A stretch of DNA of 64,000 nucleotides from SbD1 sp039679945 (GCA_039679945.1 JBDKTY010000067.1:1-64000), one strand, 5' to 3'. Numbered from the stretch's first letter, positions 1 to 9,594 are shown. Notes: generated by a model from the letters alone, not told the origin. A program made the numbers and translations.

Positions 1-674
1 CCGAAAAGAGTGTCGGCGAAGGAATGCTCGTCCACCCCCGCCGCGTTCACGGCAACGAATTCGCCCCGAAGTCCGCTTGAGAGGTGAATGGCCTTCGCGA
101 AGAGTTCCTTCCCCACGCCCGTTTCGCCCGTGATAAGCACGGGTTCGCTTCCCTTCGCTATGGCCTCGCAGTACATGAAGAGGCTCATCATCTTTTTGTC
201 CCGGGTGACTATGCCGGAGAAGGCCTCGGGCTTTTTCAAACTGTCTGTAAGTATATGATGCAGCAGCAGGTCATTTTGGCGTTTCAACTGGTGGTAATCG
301 ATCGCCCGTTTGATGCTGGAAGACAATTGATCGGCATCCACCGGCTTGGTCAGGTAGTCGAACGCGCCCTTGCGCATACACCGGACGGCGGTTTGAAGAT
401 CGTTGACCGCAGTCGTCATGATCACCGGGATATCGGGATACTTCAGGGCGATTTCCTCGAGCAGGCTCTCTCCCGATCTTTTCGGCATTATGATATCCAG
501 CAGAACCGCTTCGATATCATTGCCTTCCAGGATTTCCATGACTTTCGTCTCATCCTGGCACGCAAGCAGGTTGTTGACACCCTTGAATTCCAGAATGATC
601 CGGAAACTCTCCAGCGCCTGGGCCTCATCGTCCACAAGCAGAATCGGATGTTCGGGCAGCGAAGGAATACTCAT
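1..674 (-). CDS. Sigma-54-dependent response regulator, module 1 (partial, C-terminus outside window)
   Basis: NtrC-type regulator cut by the left edge of the window. Its N-terminus (MSIPSLPEHPILLVDDEAQA) is a receiver domain with the acidic pocket DDE and a phospho-acceptor Asp in a LLDIIMPKRSGES motif. It is followed by the start of an AAA+ domain with Walker A GETGVGKE and a sequence matching the second copy at 5651-7045. The ATG at 674 overlaps the TGA of the upstream kinase gene (ATGA), so the two genes are translationally coupled. The family hydrolyses ATP to remodel sigma-54 RNA polymerase bound at -24/-12 promoters. The GAFTGA loop and DNA-binding domain lie beyond the edge and cannot be checked. 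It probably activates the promoter at 3398-3413 (inference). Confidence 0.93.
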   Translation of the reverse strand, partial: MSIPSLPEHPILLVDDEAQALESFRIILEFKGVNNLLACQDETKVMEILEGNDIEAVLLDIIMPKRSGESLLEEIALKYPDIPVIMTTAVNDLQTAVRCMRKGAFDYLTKPVDADQLSSSIKRAIDYHQLKRQNDLLLHHILTDSLKKPEAFSGIVTRDKKMMSLFMYCEAIAKGSEPVLITGETGVGKELFAKAIHLSSGLRGEFVAVNAAGVDEHSFADTLF

Positions 675-3061
675 GAGCCGCTCCTGTTGTTTATGCTGCA
701 CGCGGGCAACTCCAGGACAGCGGTCGTGCCCTCTCCCACGCTGGAAGAAATCAAAATGCGGCCGCCGTAAGCCTCGGCGATCTTCTTGGAGATGGCAAGA
801 CCCAGCCCGGTCCCGCCCGCCTCCCGCTTTGTGGTGAAAATCGGGTCGAAAATCCTGTTCAGGTGCTCCGTTTGAATGCCCCGGCCGGAGTCTCTCACCT
901 CCATGAAAACCTTCCCTTTTTCAGCTTCATAATACGATCGTATGTTCAGAGACTGTTCCCTGCGTGTCAGCGCCTCGGCGCCATTGAGGATGAGATTGAT
1001 CATAACCTGCCCCACGCGCTGGCCGTTCGCTTCCACTGCCGGAATGTTCCCGCCGAAGTCCACGGACAGGTTTTCCGTGGACTTTTTCAGCTTGCTTGCC
1101 AAAAGATTCAGTGAAGACTGCAGGACGGCATTGATATCCACCTGTTCGGTCATCCCGGATGGTTTTTTGGAAACGAACTCCTTCATGTCGGACACGATAT
1201 TTTTGATCCGCTCGGAGCCTTCTATAATGCCGTTCAAAAGGATGGGGATATTCTCCCTGGCCCGCGACCAGGGAAGGTTTTCGACGAAGAAACCCCCAGT
1301 TTTTTCCGCATATTCGTCAAGTATTTCCAGGATGCTTTCCCATGCCTTCTTCAGCATCGGCGCATTCAGAAAGATGAAGTTGTTGGGGTTGTTGATTTCG
1401 TGCGTTACACCGGCAGCCATCACTCCCAGGGAAATCATCTTGTCGGCGTGGACCAATTGCTCCGCCCTTTCACGGGCCTCGCGCTCGGCGATCTTTCTTT
1501 GCGTGATGTCCAGAAGGCACCCGATGAGGTGCGCCTTGCCGTCGAACATGACCCGATCGACCGTTTTCAGCACATAGACTTCCGTCCCCTCTGTTCCGCC
1601 GATAGTATCTTCAAGCGAACTCGCTCCATTTTCGAAAGCTCCGTCGGGTCCATTGGCGATAAAGGATTCGAAGCAGGCGGGACACGGCCTGCCTTCCATC
1701 TGTTCCAGTGGGATTTTCAGAAGTTCGCAGGCAGCCGGGTTTGCCTTCCGGATCGTCCCGGAATCGGCATCCATCAATAGAACTCCAACGGGAATTGATG
1801 ACAGTATCGCCTGAAGGCTTGCTTCGCTTTCGCGAAGGCTTCCGAGCGTTCTGTCCTGGAGGTCCCTGGCGCGGCTCAACTCTTGCTGTTTTTCCTCCAG
1901 TTCCCCGCATGTGCCCCGGAGTTCCCGTTCCGCCGCCAGCCTGCTCCGCCACTGGATGAACAGCCAGAAGATGAGTGTACCCTGAGCAAAGAAGAAGAGA
2001 ATCGCGCCTCCCACGTGCCCCCTATAGTCACGCCACAGGGAAGGGGCCCTGTTCACGACTTCGAAGCTGGCCGGAAGGTTCTTTTCGGAAAGGCCCCATC
2101 TCGTCATCTGCCGCTCATCGACCATACGGGAAGGGGCCAAACGCACTTCGCCGGGATCTACTGTCCCGGGCTTCATCCCGGAAAGGCGGAGAAGAATATC
2201 ACCTACTGTAACGCCCTGCTGGTGGAACGACCACATCGAACCGCCTACTATACCGCTGTACATATAGGTTTCCATGATCCCATAGACTGGACAGCCCGCT
2301 GTCTCGGACAGTTTGCTGGCGACGAACTGCGGAGAATAGGCGTTCCGCGCTCCATCCATCATATAGGCGATGTAGAGAACGGCGTCTTTCGGGTCCAGCA
2401 CTTTTACGGCGGCGAGCAGTTCATCGTATCTGTCGGCACTGAGAAACACAAATTCCGGTCCATCCCTGTACTGCGAGGTGACCTGCCGGACAGAATGGAT
2501 AAAACCACCCTCTGCCCCATTGACTATGTACATTCTTTCGAGTGTGGGCTGCAGGTGAAGAATGAGATCGATGGTTTGCCGGATATCCAGATCGACCACT
2601 ACCGGGATAATTTGTCTCGAACTATGCTCGGAGGGGTATTTTTCGATGGAAGCAAGAACAGACACGACAGGGGTTCCCGGCGAAAGCCGGCTGCCCCGGT
2701 TGAGCACAAAATCGGTGGCCAGACTGCCAAAGGTAATGATCGCATCAAACTTCCTGGGCCCGTACTTGGCGGTGTAATAGGTGGCCAGGGAATCGAGGTA
2801 CCCGCTGCTTTTATTGCGATTCAGGTCCAGGTTTTCATGAGAAATGTCGAATGAATTCAGGTCATATGGCCCCAGAGCTTTGGCGATCCCCGAGAAAAAC
2901 ATGTCATTCAACGGAAGCGAGCGGTCGAAAGGGTAAATTATAAGGAAGCTGGGCCTGCTGCTCTCCGCGGAAGCAGAACCGTACTGGCAGAACAGCAATG
3001 CGGCAAGGACAGCGACGACCGACATGGAGCGCAGCCCCCATATCCATAAATCTCTATTCAT
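671..3061 (-). CDS. Membrane sensor histidine kinase with periplasmic substrate-binding-like sensor, module 1
   Basis: 796-residue kinase partnered with the regulator at 1-674. An N-terminal signal/anchor (MNRDLWIWGL...) leads into a periplasmic domain of about 300 residues resembling the ABC substrate-binding fold (LIIYPFDRSLPL near its start). Then come one transmembrane helix near residue 350, a PAS domain near 410-520 containing CPACF, a dimerisation helix with GVTHEINNPNNF (phospho-acceptor His) and a HATPase domain with N box (NLILNGAEAL), DSGRGI and GGTGLGLAI. The ATG at 3061 was chosen because AGGAG lies 6 nt upstream and a signal sequence starts there, although the frame is open to 3268. 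From the transmembrane helix on it is nearly identical to the kinase at 7042-9441, while the sensor part is much more diverged. The ligand is unknown. Confidence 0.93.
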   Translation of the reverse strand: MNRDLWIWGLRSMSVVAVLAALLFCQYGSASAESSRPSFLIIYPFDRSLPLNDMFFSGIAKALGPYDLNSFDISHENLDLNRNKSSGYLDSLATYYTAKYGPRKFDAIITFGSLATDFVLNRGSRLSPGTPVVSVLASIEKYPSEHSSRQIIPVVVDLDIRQTIDLILHLQPTLERMYIVNGAEGGFIHSVRQVTSQYRDGPEFVFLSADRYDELLAAVKVLDPKDAVLYIAYMMDGARNAYSPQFVASKLSETAGCPVYGIMETYMYSGIVGGSMWSFHQQGVTVGDILLRLSGMKPGTVDPGEVRLAPSRMVDERQMTRWGLSEKNLPASFEVVNRAPSLWRDYRGHVGGAILFFFAQGTLIFWLFIQWRSRLAAERELRGTCGELEEKQQELSRARDLQDRTLGSLRESEASLQAILSSIPVGVLLMDADSGTIRKANPAACELLKIPLEQMEGRPCPACFESFIANGPDGAFENGASSLEDTIGGTEGTEVYVLKTVDRVMFDGKAHLIGCLLDITQRKIAEREARERAEQLVHADKMISLGVMAAGVTHEINNPNNFIFLNAPMLKKAWESILEILDEYAEKTGGFFVENLPWSRARENIPILLNGIIEGSERIKNIVSDMKEFVSKKPSGMTEQVDINAVLQSSLNLLASKLKKSTENLSVDFGGNIPAVEANGQRVGQVMINLILNGAEALTRREQSLNIRSYYEAEKGKVFMEVRDSGRGIQTEHLNRIFDPIFTTKREAGGTGLGLAISKKIAEAYGGRILISSSVGEGTTAVLELPACSINNRSGS

Positions 3062-3210
3062 CCCTTTCTCCTGAAGTGCATCCGGCATCAATTTTTTGGT
3101 CCCTCTTCCCGGGGTCGAAAAACCACCGTGATCTTTTTCACTCTTTTGAGTTTGGTTGCAATTGATCCGAACCTTAACCCACCAACAGAATAGTTCAATG
3201 ATACTCGGTT

Positions 3211-3230
3211 CGTGTTGAAAGAATTCACAC
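3211..3230. promoter_or_regulatory. Conserved upstream element, module 1 (candidate activator site)
   Basis: The 20-mer CGTGTTGAAAGAATTCACAC occurs here and, base for base, at 9595-9614. In both modules it lies about 150 bp upstream of the kinase start and about 190 bp upstream of the -12 GC of the sigma-54 promoter. It has short inverted ends (GTGT...ACAC). Position and conservation fit a binding site of the adjacent enhancer-binding regulator, but this is inference. Confidence 0.5.
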
Positions 3231-3397
3231 TCATCTTGAAGCGGATGAGAACCTGAAAACCCCTGCAATTAGACAAGCCTTTTGCATAGCCATCCAGCCT
3301 GTGCTCCCGCGGGAAGGCATCACACGTTCTTCCGGGCAGGATCGAGCGCTTCATGTTTTCTGCCCGGCCACACTTCGAGCGTGCACGGAACATTCCA

Positions 3398-3413
3398 TGG
3401 CGTGGATCTTGCC
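3398..3413 (+). promoter_or_regulatory. Sigma-54 (-24/-12) promoter, module 1
   Basis: TGGCGTGGATCTTGCC has the invariant GG at 3399-3400 and GC at 3411-3412, separated by exactly 10 nt, as in YTGGCACG-N4-TTGC promoters. It lies about 140 bp upstream of the secreted-protein start at 3555. An almost identical box stands at the same place in module 2 (9781-9796). Transcription would start near 3424. The neighbouring regulators belong to the family that activates this promoter class. Confidence 0.75.
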
Positions 3414-3554
3414 ATATATCCCGGTACAACGTTGGAACACGGCCTGTTCATGCATGTTTTTTGCCAAGGGTGACCGGTGGTGGTCTCTGAGCCGGCCAGG
3501 GACGAATCGGCGACATTTCGGGACACAAGGACCAACCATCACGAAGGAGATCTA

Positions 3555-5210
3555 ATGAAGCGTTTTCTCGCGGTACGTACTTTTGCAGTGCTGGTACTGA
3601 TAATGCTTGCCTTTGGCGCGGCGCCGGTTTTGGCGGAGGACACACCAGTCAATTCCAATGCGGGCACGAATGCAACTATAAACGGCCCAAAAACTAACCC
3701 GTACCTGGCATCCTCGCTCTACGGAATTGTACATTTTGACCCTTCCTCGAGCGACTCCACTCCCTACGGACCTCCCAAAGGCGTGTTCGTCGCCGATTCG
3801 AGGGACCAGAAAGTCGCTTACGCCGCTCCGGGTAACCTCATGATGGTTGCCTCCACGGACCCGCACTACATGTGGGAACCGGGAAGCGATCGCGTCCAGT
3901 ACATACGCAAAAGCGGCGGCCAATGGGTACCGGTCGCAAGATTGGATATCCTTAACAAATTGAACTCATCCTTTGCAAAACTCACAAATCCAACAATCCG
4001 CAAATTCGGCAAGACCTCGGTGGCTGGAATGACTCCGAGCGAAATGGATACATGGATGCAATCCATCCTTGGCACAAACTACAGTTCGCGGGGGGGAAAT
4101 GGAATTTACACCCTGGTTGATAACAAAAACGTGCTCTACGCCGTCTACAATGGAAGCATAGTCGGTATTGGCCTTAAGGACCCGAATCGCCCCGAGGCAG
4201 GTCTTAAGATTAAATACAGACTGGATGATCCCGTCACCAAAATTCAGGGTGTCAGCGGCGCTCGTGTCGGCGGTCTGAGCATGACCTATGACGGTCATCT
4301 TATAGTGACTTTCAGCAATGGAATATCAGTAGTCGATCGCAAGCTCACCCTCAGCACCAAATCGTACTACGCTTTCGGCACCGGCGAGCGGGTGACTAAC
4401 TCGATTTGCGTCGACGAGAATAACGGCATTTATGTAGCGAGCAATTCAATCATGCGCAAACTGGTTTGGACCGGCACAGCCCTTTCCGACCAGGCAAGCG
4501 ACGGCGCTTGGTCGAGCACATATACTTCGGGTACTGAAACCGCCCCTATTGTCAGATTCGATAACGGGACCGGGTCCACCCCGACCCTTATGGGTTTTGG
4601 CAGTGATACAGATAAGCTCGTGGTCTTAACCGATGGCGCCAAGGTAATGAATCTGGTGGCGTTCTGGCGCGATGCGATTCCCGCGGGCTTCACCGAACGT
4701 GTTGCAGGGCAGATTCAAGTAACCTGCGGTTATAAGACCCTGCCCGAATGGATACAATCGGAGCAATCCGTGGTTGTAAGGGGCTATGGGGCCTTTGTAG
4801 TGAACAACATTCCGGAATCGGTCCCCGCTGAACTCAAGGCAGGCAACCAGATGACCAAGGCTGGCCTTCTGGGGCCGACATACACTCCGCCTTATGGCGT
4901 CGAACGCTTTGCGTGGGATACCACAACGCACTCATGGAGTTCCGTATGGGGGCGGTCGGATGTCTCATCTCCCACCATGATCCCGATCCATTGTGATACC
5001 GGCAATATGGCCGTCGTAGGCGGTTACATGCCCGATCTGGGTTGGGTAATACAGGGAATGGATTGGGATACGGGCGATACCGTCCACCTGACGTTCCTGG
5101 GCCCCTGGAACTTAGGAAATGGATACTATGCCATCGTGCAGTTCCTCGGGAACGGGGACCTGGTTCTCAACGGATTCGCCGGTTCATTACGGGTGCACTA
5201 TGATCAGTAA
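3555..5210 (+). CDS. Secreted protein of unknown function, module 1 output
   Basis: 551-residue exported protein. MKRFLAVRTF plus a hydrophobic stretch ending AAPVLAEDT is a clear type I signal peptide. AAGGAG sits a few bases before the ATG. I do not recognise the mature sequence. It is rich in Gly, Thr, Asp and aromatic residues and has recurring short beta-strand-like segments, such as those around VADSRDQKV, GGLSMTYDGHLIVTF and DENNGIYVAS. These suggest a beta-propeller-like periplasmic or extracellular protein (inference). It is the only gene downstream of the promoter at 3398-3413 and is divergent from the kinase/regulator pair, so it is the likely target of that system. Nothing indicates a catalytic function. 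Confidence 0.85.
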   Translation: MKRFLAVRTFAVLVLIMLAFGAAPVLAEDTPVNSNAGTNATINGPKTNPYLASSLYGIVHFDPSSSDSTPYGPPKGVFVADSRDQKVAYAAPGNLMMVASTDPHYMWEPGSDRVQYIRKSGGQWVPVARLDILNKLNSSFAKLTNPTIRKFGKTSVAGMTPSEMDTWMQSILGTNYSSRGGNGIYTLVDNKNVLYAVYNGSIVGIGLKDPNRPEAGLKIKYRLDDPVTKIQGVSGARVGGLSMTYDGHLIVTFSNGISVVDRKLTLSTKSYYAFGTGERVTNSICVDENNGIYVASNSIMRKLVWTGTALSDQASDGAWSSTYTSGTETAPIVRFDNGTGSTPTLMGFGSDTDKLVVLTDGAKVMNLVAFWRDAIPAGFTERVAGQIQVTCGYKTLPEWIQSEQSVVVRGYGAFVVNNIPESVPAELKAGNQMTKAGLLGPTYTPPYGVERFAWDTTTHSWSSVWGRSDVSSPTMIPIHCDTGNMAVVGGYMPDLGWVIQGMDWDTGDTVHLTFLGPWNLGNGYYAIVQFLGNGDLVLNGFAGSLRVHYDQ

Positions 5211-5358
5211 CCGGCAAGTCGCAGCCGACGAGTCGTCCAGTAGTTGGCGCGTTGTTTGGAGAAATTGAATAAAGACTTTGGTTGAGCACACCCGGTCCCT
5301 CCAGAATCCCCCCTCCGATGAGGGGCCGGGATTGTTCCTTTTCTTCAGCAGGTATCAG

Positions 5359-5518
5359 GTAGGTTGGGGTGAGCGGAGCGAACCCCAACACCCACGCATG
5401 CGGAAAATGTTGGGGTTCGCTCCACTCACCCCAACTTACGAGGTACGGGATTATCCCAACCTACGGGCTACGGGCTTGTTGCACATGTTGGGGTTCGCTC
5501 CGCTCACCCCAACTTACG
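5359..5518. repeat. Three REP-like palindromic repeats, two forming an inverted pair
   Basis: Three copies of a roughly 32-bp imperfect palindrome built on GTTGGGGTGAGCGGAGCGAA: 5359-5390 in one orientation, 5409-5440 and 5487-5518 in the other. The first two are inverted relative to each other with an 18-bp gap, the arrangement of a REPIN. The copies differ by only a few bases. They fill the 440-bp gap between the secreted gene and the convergent regulator gene. The rest of this gap (5211-5358, 5519-5650) holds no gene; it has a short duplication of gatcccggtcccc near 5563-5590. Confidence 0.85.
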
Positions 5519-5650
5519 GGATTACGGGGCTAAAGGGCTACAGGGCTCTCGGAGGGACGATCCCGGTCCCCTTGATCCCGGTCCCTTTTTCCAGCATGAT
5601 GGGCTGACCAGCCTCGGATTTGGAACGCGACCAGACCGATGCCGGCCGGG

Positions 5651-7045
5651 TTACTTCCTGAGCCTCTTGTTCAACGCCGACCGGGTAATTCCCAGCATTG
5701 ACGCCGCAAGGCTCTGATTGCCCCCTGACCTTATCATGGCCTCGGAAACCAGCGATTCCAGGGCTTCCTTGATAGTCGGCAGTCTCTCGGCGTATTGATA
5801 GAACCTGTCTCCCTCCACCGGTTTCCGGGGTTCGTCATGGCCCCGGTCCATGTGTTCCCGAAAAGAGGTCATCGACATCACCCGCGAAGAATTCTTGCCG
5901 ACGGCGTCGTAGATCATCGCCCTCAATTCCCGGATATTTCCAGGGAAATTGTACGCCATAAGGTGGAGTGGAAGCTCACGGGGATACAGCGGCTTCGGTT
6001 TTCCAAAATCGCGGGCGGCCTCTTCGATGTAGCGGTCCAGGAGCAGTGAAACATCAGTCAGCCTTTCCCGCAAAGGCGGTATATGGATATGGTGCGTCCT
6101 GAGACGATAGTAGAGGTCCTGCCGCATGAAGCCGTCAGTCACTAGCTGTTCCGGTTCCCTGTTCGTGGCCACCACGATCCGTGCTTGCACGGAGCGCGGC
6201 TCGTCCGAACCGAGAGGGAAATACTCCCTGTCCTGGATCACTCGCAGCAGCTTGATTTGAGAAGCCGCCGACAGATCGCCTATCTCGTCGAGAAAAATCG
6301 TTCCGCCCGCCGCCTTTTCTATGAGTCCGCTGCGAACCTCCGTTGCACCGGTAAACGCCCCCTTCCGGTGTCCGAAAAGAGTATCGGAAAACGAGTGATC
6401 GTCCACCCCCGCCGCATTCACGGCGATGAATTCGCCCCGCCTTCCGCTTGCAAGGTGAATGGCCCTCGCAAACAGTTCCTTCCCCACGCCCGTCTCGCCC
6501 GTGATAAGCACGGGTTCGCTTCCCTTCGCTATGGCCTCGCAGTACATGAAGAGGCCCATCATTTTCTTGTCCCGGGTGACTATGGCGGAGAATGCCTCGG
6601 GGTTCTTCAGACTGTCGGTAAGTATATGATGCAACAGCAGATCATTCTGTCGTTTCAACCGGCGGTAGTCGATCGCCCGTTTGATGCTCGATGAGAGCTG
6701 ATCGGCATCCACAGGCTTGGTCAGATAGTCGAATGCTCCTTTACGAATACACCGGACCGCGGTCTGAATATCGTTGACCGCGGTCATCATGATCACCTGG
6801 ATATCGGGATGCTTCAGGGCGATCTCCTCGAGCAGGCTCTCTCCCGATCTTTTCGGCATGATGATATCCAAGAGAACTGCCTCGATGTCATTGGTTTCCA
6901 GGAGGCCCATGACTTTTGTCTCGTCCTGGCACGGAAGAAGGTTGTCGAAGCCGTTGAACTCCAAAATGATCCTGAAACTCTCCAGTGCCTGGGGTTCATC
7001 GTCCACAAGAAGTATCGGATGTTCAGGTGTGAAATGGATGCTCAT
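5651..7045 (-). CDS. Sigma-54-dependent response regulator, module 2
   Basis: Complete 464-residue NtrC-type activator. It has an N-terminal receiver (ILLVDDEPQA, phospho-acceptor Asp in LLDIIMPKRSGES, Lys in YLTKPVDADQ) and a central AAA+ domain with GETGVGKE (Walker A), GHRKGAFTGAT (sigma-54-contacting loop) and GGTIFLDEIGDLS (Walker B). A C-terminal Fis-type helix-turn-helix ends RSALNKRLRK. The ATG at 7045 was chosen over an in-frame ATG at 7072 because it overlaps the kinase stop (ATGA) and matches the start of copy 1. The intact GAFTGA loop shows it can work with sigma-54. Its likely target is the promoter at 9781-9796 (inference). Cross-talk with module 1 is plausible given the similarity of the paralogs. 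Confidence 0.96.
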   Translation of the reverse strand: MSIHFTPEHPILLVDDEPQALESFRIILEFNGFDNLLPCQDETKVMGLLETNDIEAVLLDIIMPKRSGESLLEEIALKHPDIQVIMMTAVNDIQTAVRCIRKGAFDYLTKPVDADQLSSSIKRAIDYRRLKRQNDLLLHHILTDSLKNPEAFSAIVTRDKKMMGLFMYCEAIAKGSEPVLITGETGVGKELFARAIHLASGRRGEFIAVNAAGVDDHSFSDTLFGHRKGAFTGATEVRSGLIEKAAGGTIFLDEIGDLSAASQIKLLRVIQDREYFPLGSDEPRSVQARIVVATNREPEQLVTDGFMRQDLYYRLRTHHIHIPPLRERLTDVSLLLDRYIEEAARDFGKPKPLYPRELPLHLMAYNFPGNIRELRAMIYDAVGKNSSRVMSMTSFREHMDRGHDEPRKPVEGDRFYQYAERLPTIKEALESLVSEAMIRSGGNQSLAASMLGITRSALNKRLRK

Positions 7046-9441
7046 GAATTGCTCCTGTTGTCGCTGCTGCACGCGGGAAGCTCCAGGACGGCGGTCGTAC
7101 CCTCCCCCGCGCTGGAAGAAATGAGAATGCTGCCTCCATATGCTTCGACAATCTTCTTGGAGATGGCGAGACCCAGCCCGGTCCCCCCCGTCTCCCGCTT
7201 TGTCGTGAAAAACGGGTCGAAGATCCTGTTCAGGTGCTCCGGCTGGATGCCCTGTCCGGAGTCTCTCACCTCCAGGAAAACCTTCCCCCTTTCAGCATCG
7301 TAATATGATCGTATGCTCAAACACTGCTCCGTTGCGGTCAGCGCCTCGGCTCCATTGAGGATAAGATTGATCATAACCTGTCCCACGCGCTGACCGTTCG
7401 CCTCCACTGCCGGCAGATTCCCGCCATATTCCACGAACAGGTTGTCCGTCGACTTCTTCAGCTTGTTTGCTAACAGGTTCAGGGAAGACTGCAGGACGGC
7501 ATTGATATCCACCTGTTCGGTCATCCCGGAAGGCTTTTCGGAAACGAACTCCTTCATGTCCGACACAATATTCTTGATTCGCTCCGATCCTTCTATGATG
7601 CCGTTCAAAAGGATAGGGATATTTTCCCTGGCTCGCGAATAAGGGAGCTTTGCCACGGGGAAGTCCCCATTCTCCAGGGCATGTTTGTCGAGTATTTTGA
7701 CTACGCTTTCCCACGCCTTCTTCAACATCGGGGCATTCAGGAAGATGAAGTTATTGGGGTTGTTGATTTCGTGCGTTACACCGGCCGCCATGACTCCCAG
7801 GGAAATCATCTTGTCGGCGTGAACCAGTTGTTCCGCTCTTTCACGGGCTTCACGCTCGGCCAGCTTTCTTTGCGTTATGTCGAGAAGACACCCGATGAGG
7901 TGCGCCCTACCGTCGAGCACGACCCTATCGACCGTTTTCAATACGAAGACGTCCCTTCCCTGGCCTGAGACAAGCCTGTCTTCGAACGAGTCCGTCCCAT
8001 TTGCGGATACATCTTCGGGCGTCTCGGATAGAAAGCCGTGGAAGCAATCCGGGCACAGACTGCCGGTCATATTCTCCGGAGGAATCCCCAGGAGTTCGGC
8101 GGCGGCCCGGTTTGCCTGCCGGATCGTCCCCGATTTGATATCGATCAGGGAAACCCCTATTGGGATTGAGGACAGCAGGGCCTGTAGGGTGGCTTCGCTT
8201 TCGCGAAGACTTCCGAGCGTCCTGTCCTGCAGGTCCCTGGCGTGGCCCAGTTCTTCCTGTTTCTCTTCCAGTTCCCTGCATGTGCCCCGGAGTTCCTGTT
8301 CCGCCGCCTTCCTGCTCCTCCACTGGATGAACAGCCAGAAGATAAGCGTACCCTGGGCAAAGAAAAAAAGAAGCGCGCCTCCCACGTGCCCCCTATAGTC
8401 GCGCCACAGGGAAGGGGCCCTGTTCACGACCTCGAAGCCGGCCAGCAGGTTCTTTTCGGAAAGACCCCATCTCGTCATCTGCCGCTCATCGACCTGCCGG
8501 ATCGTAGACAGTCTGGTTTCGCCGATTGCGGCCGCACCATCATCCATGCCCAGGACCCCAGCCAGAAGATGGCCCACGGCAAGGCCACCTTCAAATACCG
8601 ACGACATGGAGCCCCCAACTATCCCGGTGTACATATACTGGTCAGTCATTCCGTACACGGGACAGCCCGCCGTCTCGGAAAGTCTCCCGGCGACAGACTG
8701 TGAAGTGTATGACCTGCCCGATCCATCCCTCATAAAACTTAGAAAGAGGATTGCGTCATGGCTATCCAGCTTTGCCGCGGCACTAAGCAGTTCCTCATAA
8801 CTGCTTCCAACCGAAAATGCGAATTCCGGTCCATCCCGGTATTGTGAGACAACCTCCCGGATCTTCCAGACACTGCGCTCATAGGGGTGAGATCCGGAGA
8901 CTATGTGGATTCTTTTGAGAGTGGGCTGCAGGCGCACAATGAGGTCAATGGTCTCCCGGACATCCACACTACTGAAAACCGGATAGACTTTCCTCACGGA
9001 ATTCCAGGAAGTATCTTTCCCTTTCAACGAAAGGGTCGCCAGGACGGGCGCACCGGGTGAGAGCGATTCGCACCGCCTGAGCAGAAATTCAAGCGACCAG
9101 TCGGTGACTGCCACGATCGCATCGAAGTTTGTGGATGCATATTTGGTTGCCAAAGAACCGGCCAGGGAATCCAGGTATTCGTTACTGTCGATCCTGTCCA
9201 GGTCCAGGTTTTCCTGGCTGATCTCAAAGGTATTCAAATCAAAGGGTTCCAGGGCCTCGGTCAAACCCGATGAGAACCTGACACTAAACGGAAGCGCGCG
9301 GTTGAATGGGTAAATCACGAGAATTTCGTGCCTGCCGGAACTGCCCGCATGTGCCGGATGCAACTGTAACATCGGCAATACCATTGCAAGGACCAGAATC
9401 ACGAGGCAATGAGTAACCCGCAGCCGGGGACCTCTTTTCAT
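7042..9441 (-). CDS. Membrane sensor histidine kinase with periplasmic sensor, module 2
   Basis: 799-residue paralog of the kinase at 671-3061. It has a signal peptide (MKRGPRLRVTHC... AHAGSS), a substrate-binding-like periplasmic domain (ILVIYPFNRALPF), one transmembrane helix, a PAS domain with CPDCF, the GVTHEINNPNNF dimerisation motif and an HATPase domain (DSGQGI, GGTGLGLAI). The start at 9441 was chosen for GGAGAG 7 nt upstream. The frame is open further up through an ATG at 9468 and a TTG at 9471. The cytoplasmic half is almost the same as in copy 1, while the sensor shares only scattered blocks, such as SQYRDGPEF and LSETAGCPVYG. The two kinases therefore probably read related but different ligands (inference). 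Confidence 0.95.
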   Translation of the reverse strand: MKRGPRLRVTHCLVILVLAMVLPMLQLHPAHAGSSGRHEILVIYPFNRALPFSVRFSSGLTEALEPFDLNTFEISQENLDLDRIDSNEYLDSLAGSLATKYASTNFDAIVAVTDWSLEFLLRRCESLSPGAPVLATLSLKGKDTSWNSVRKVYPVFSSVDVRETIDLIVRLQPTLKRIHIVSGSHPYERSVWKIREVVSQYRDGPEFAFSVGSSYEELLSAAAKLDSHDAILFLSFMRDGSGRSYTSQSVAGRLSETAGCPVYGMTDQYMYTGIVGGSMSSVFEGGLAVGHLLAGVLGMDDGAAAIGETRLSTIRQVDERQMTRWGLSEKNLLAGFEVVNRAPSLWRDYRGHVGGALLFFFAQGTLIFWLFIQWRSRKAAEQELRGTCRELEEKQEELGHARDLQDRTLGSLRESEATLQALLSSIPIGVSLIDIKSGTIRQANRAAAELLGIPPENMTGSLCPDCFHGFLSETPEDVSANGTDSFEDRLVSGQGRDVFVLKTVDRVVLDGRAHLIGCLLDITQRKLAEREARERAEQLVHADKMISLGVMAAGVTHEINNPNNFIFLNAPMLKKAWESVVKILDKHALENGDFPVAKLPYSRARENIPILLNGIIEGSERIKNIVSDMKEFVSEKPSGMTEQVDINAVLQSSLNLLANKLKKSTDNLFVEYGGNLPAVEANGQRVGQVMINLILNGAEALTATEQCLSIRSYYDAERGKVFLEVRDSGQGIQPEHLNRIFDPFFTTKRETGGTGLGLAISKKIVEAYGGSILISSSAGEGTTAVLELPACSSDNRSNS

Positions 9442-9594
9442 TTCTCTCTCCAAAAGCACACTCGACATCAATTTCTTTGGCTCTCTCTTCCAAAGGCCTG
9501 ATTGAGCGATGGTGATTTATTTCACCCTGTTGAATTTGGTGTCATGAGTCCGGATACAGATACACTAACAAAATAATCGAACGCCGACCCAACA

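Noticed and set aside
5359..5518. CRISPR array
   Set aside because: Only three palindromic copies, in mixed orientation, with unequal spacing (18 and 46 bp) and no cas genes.
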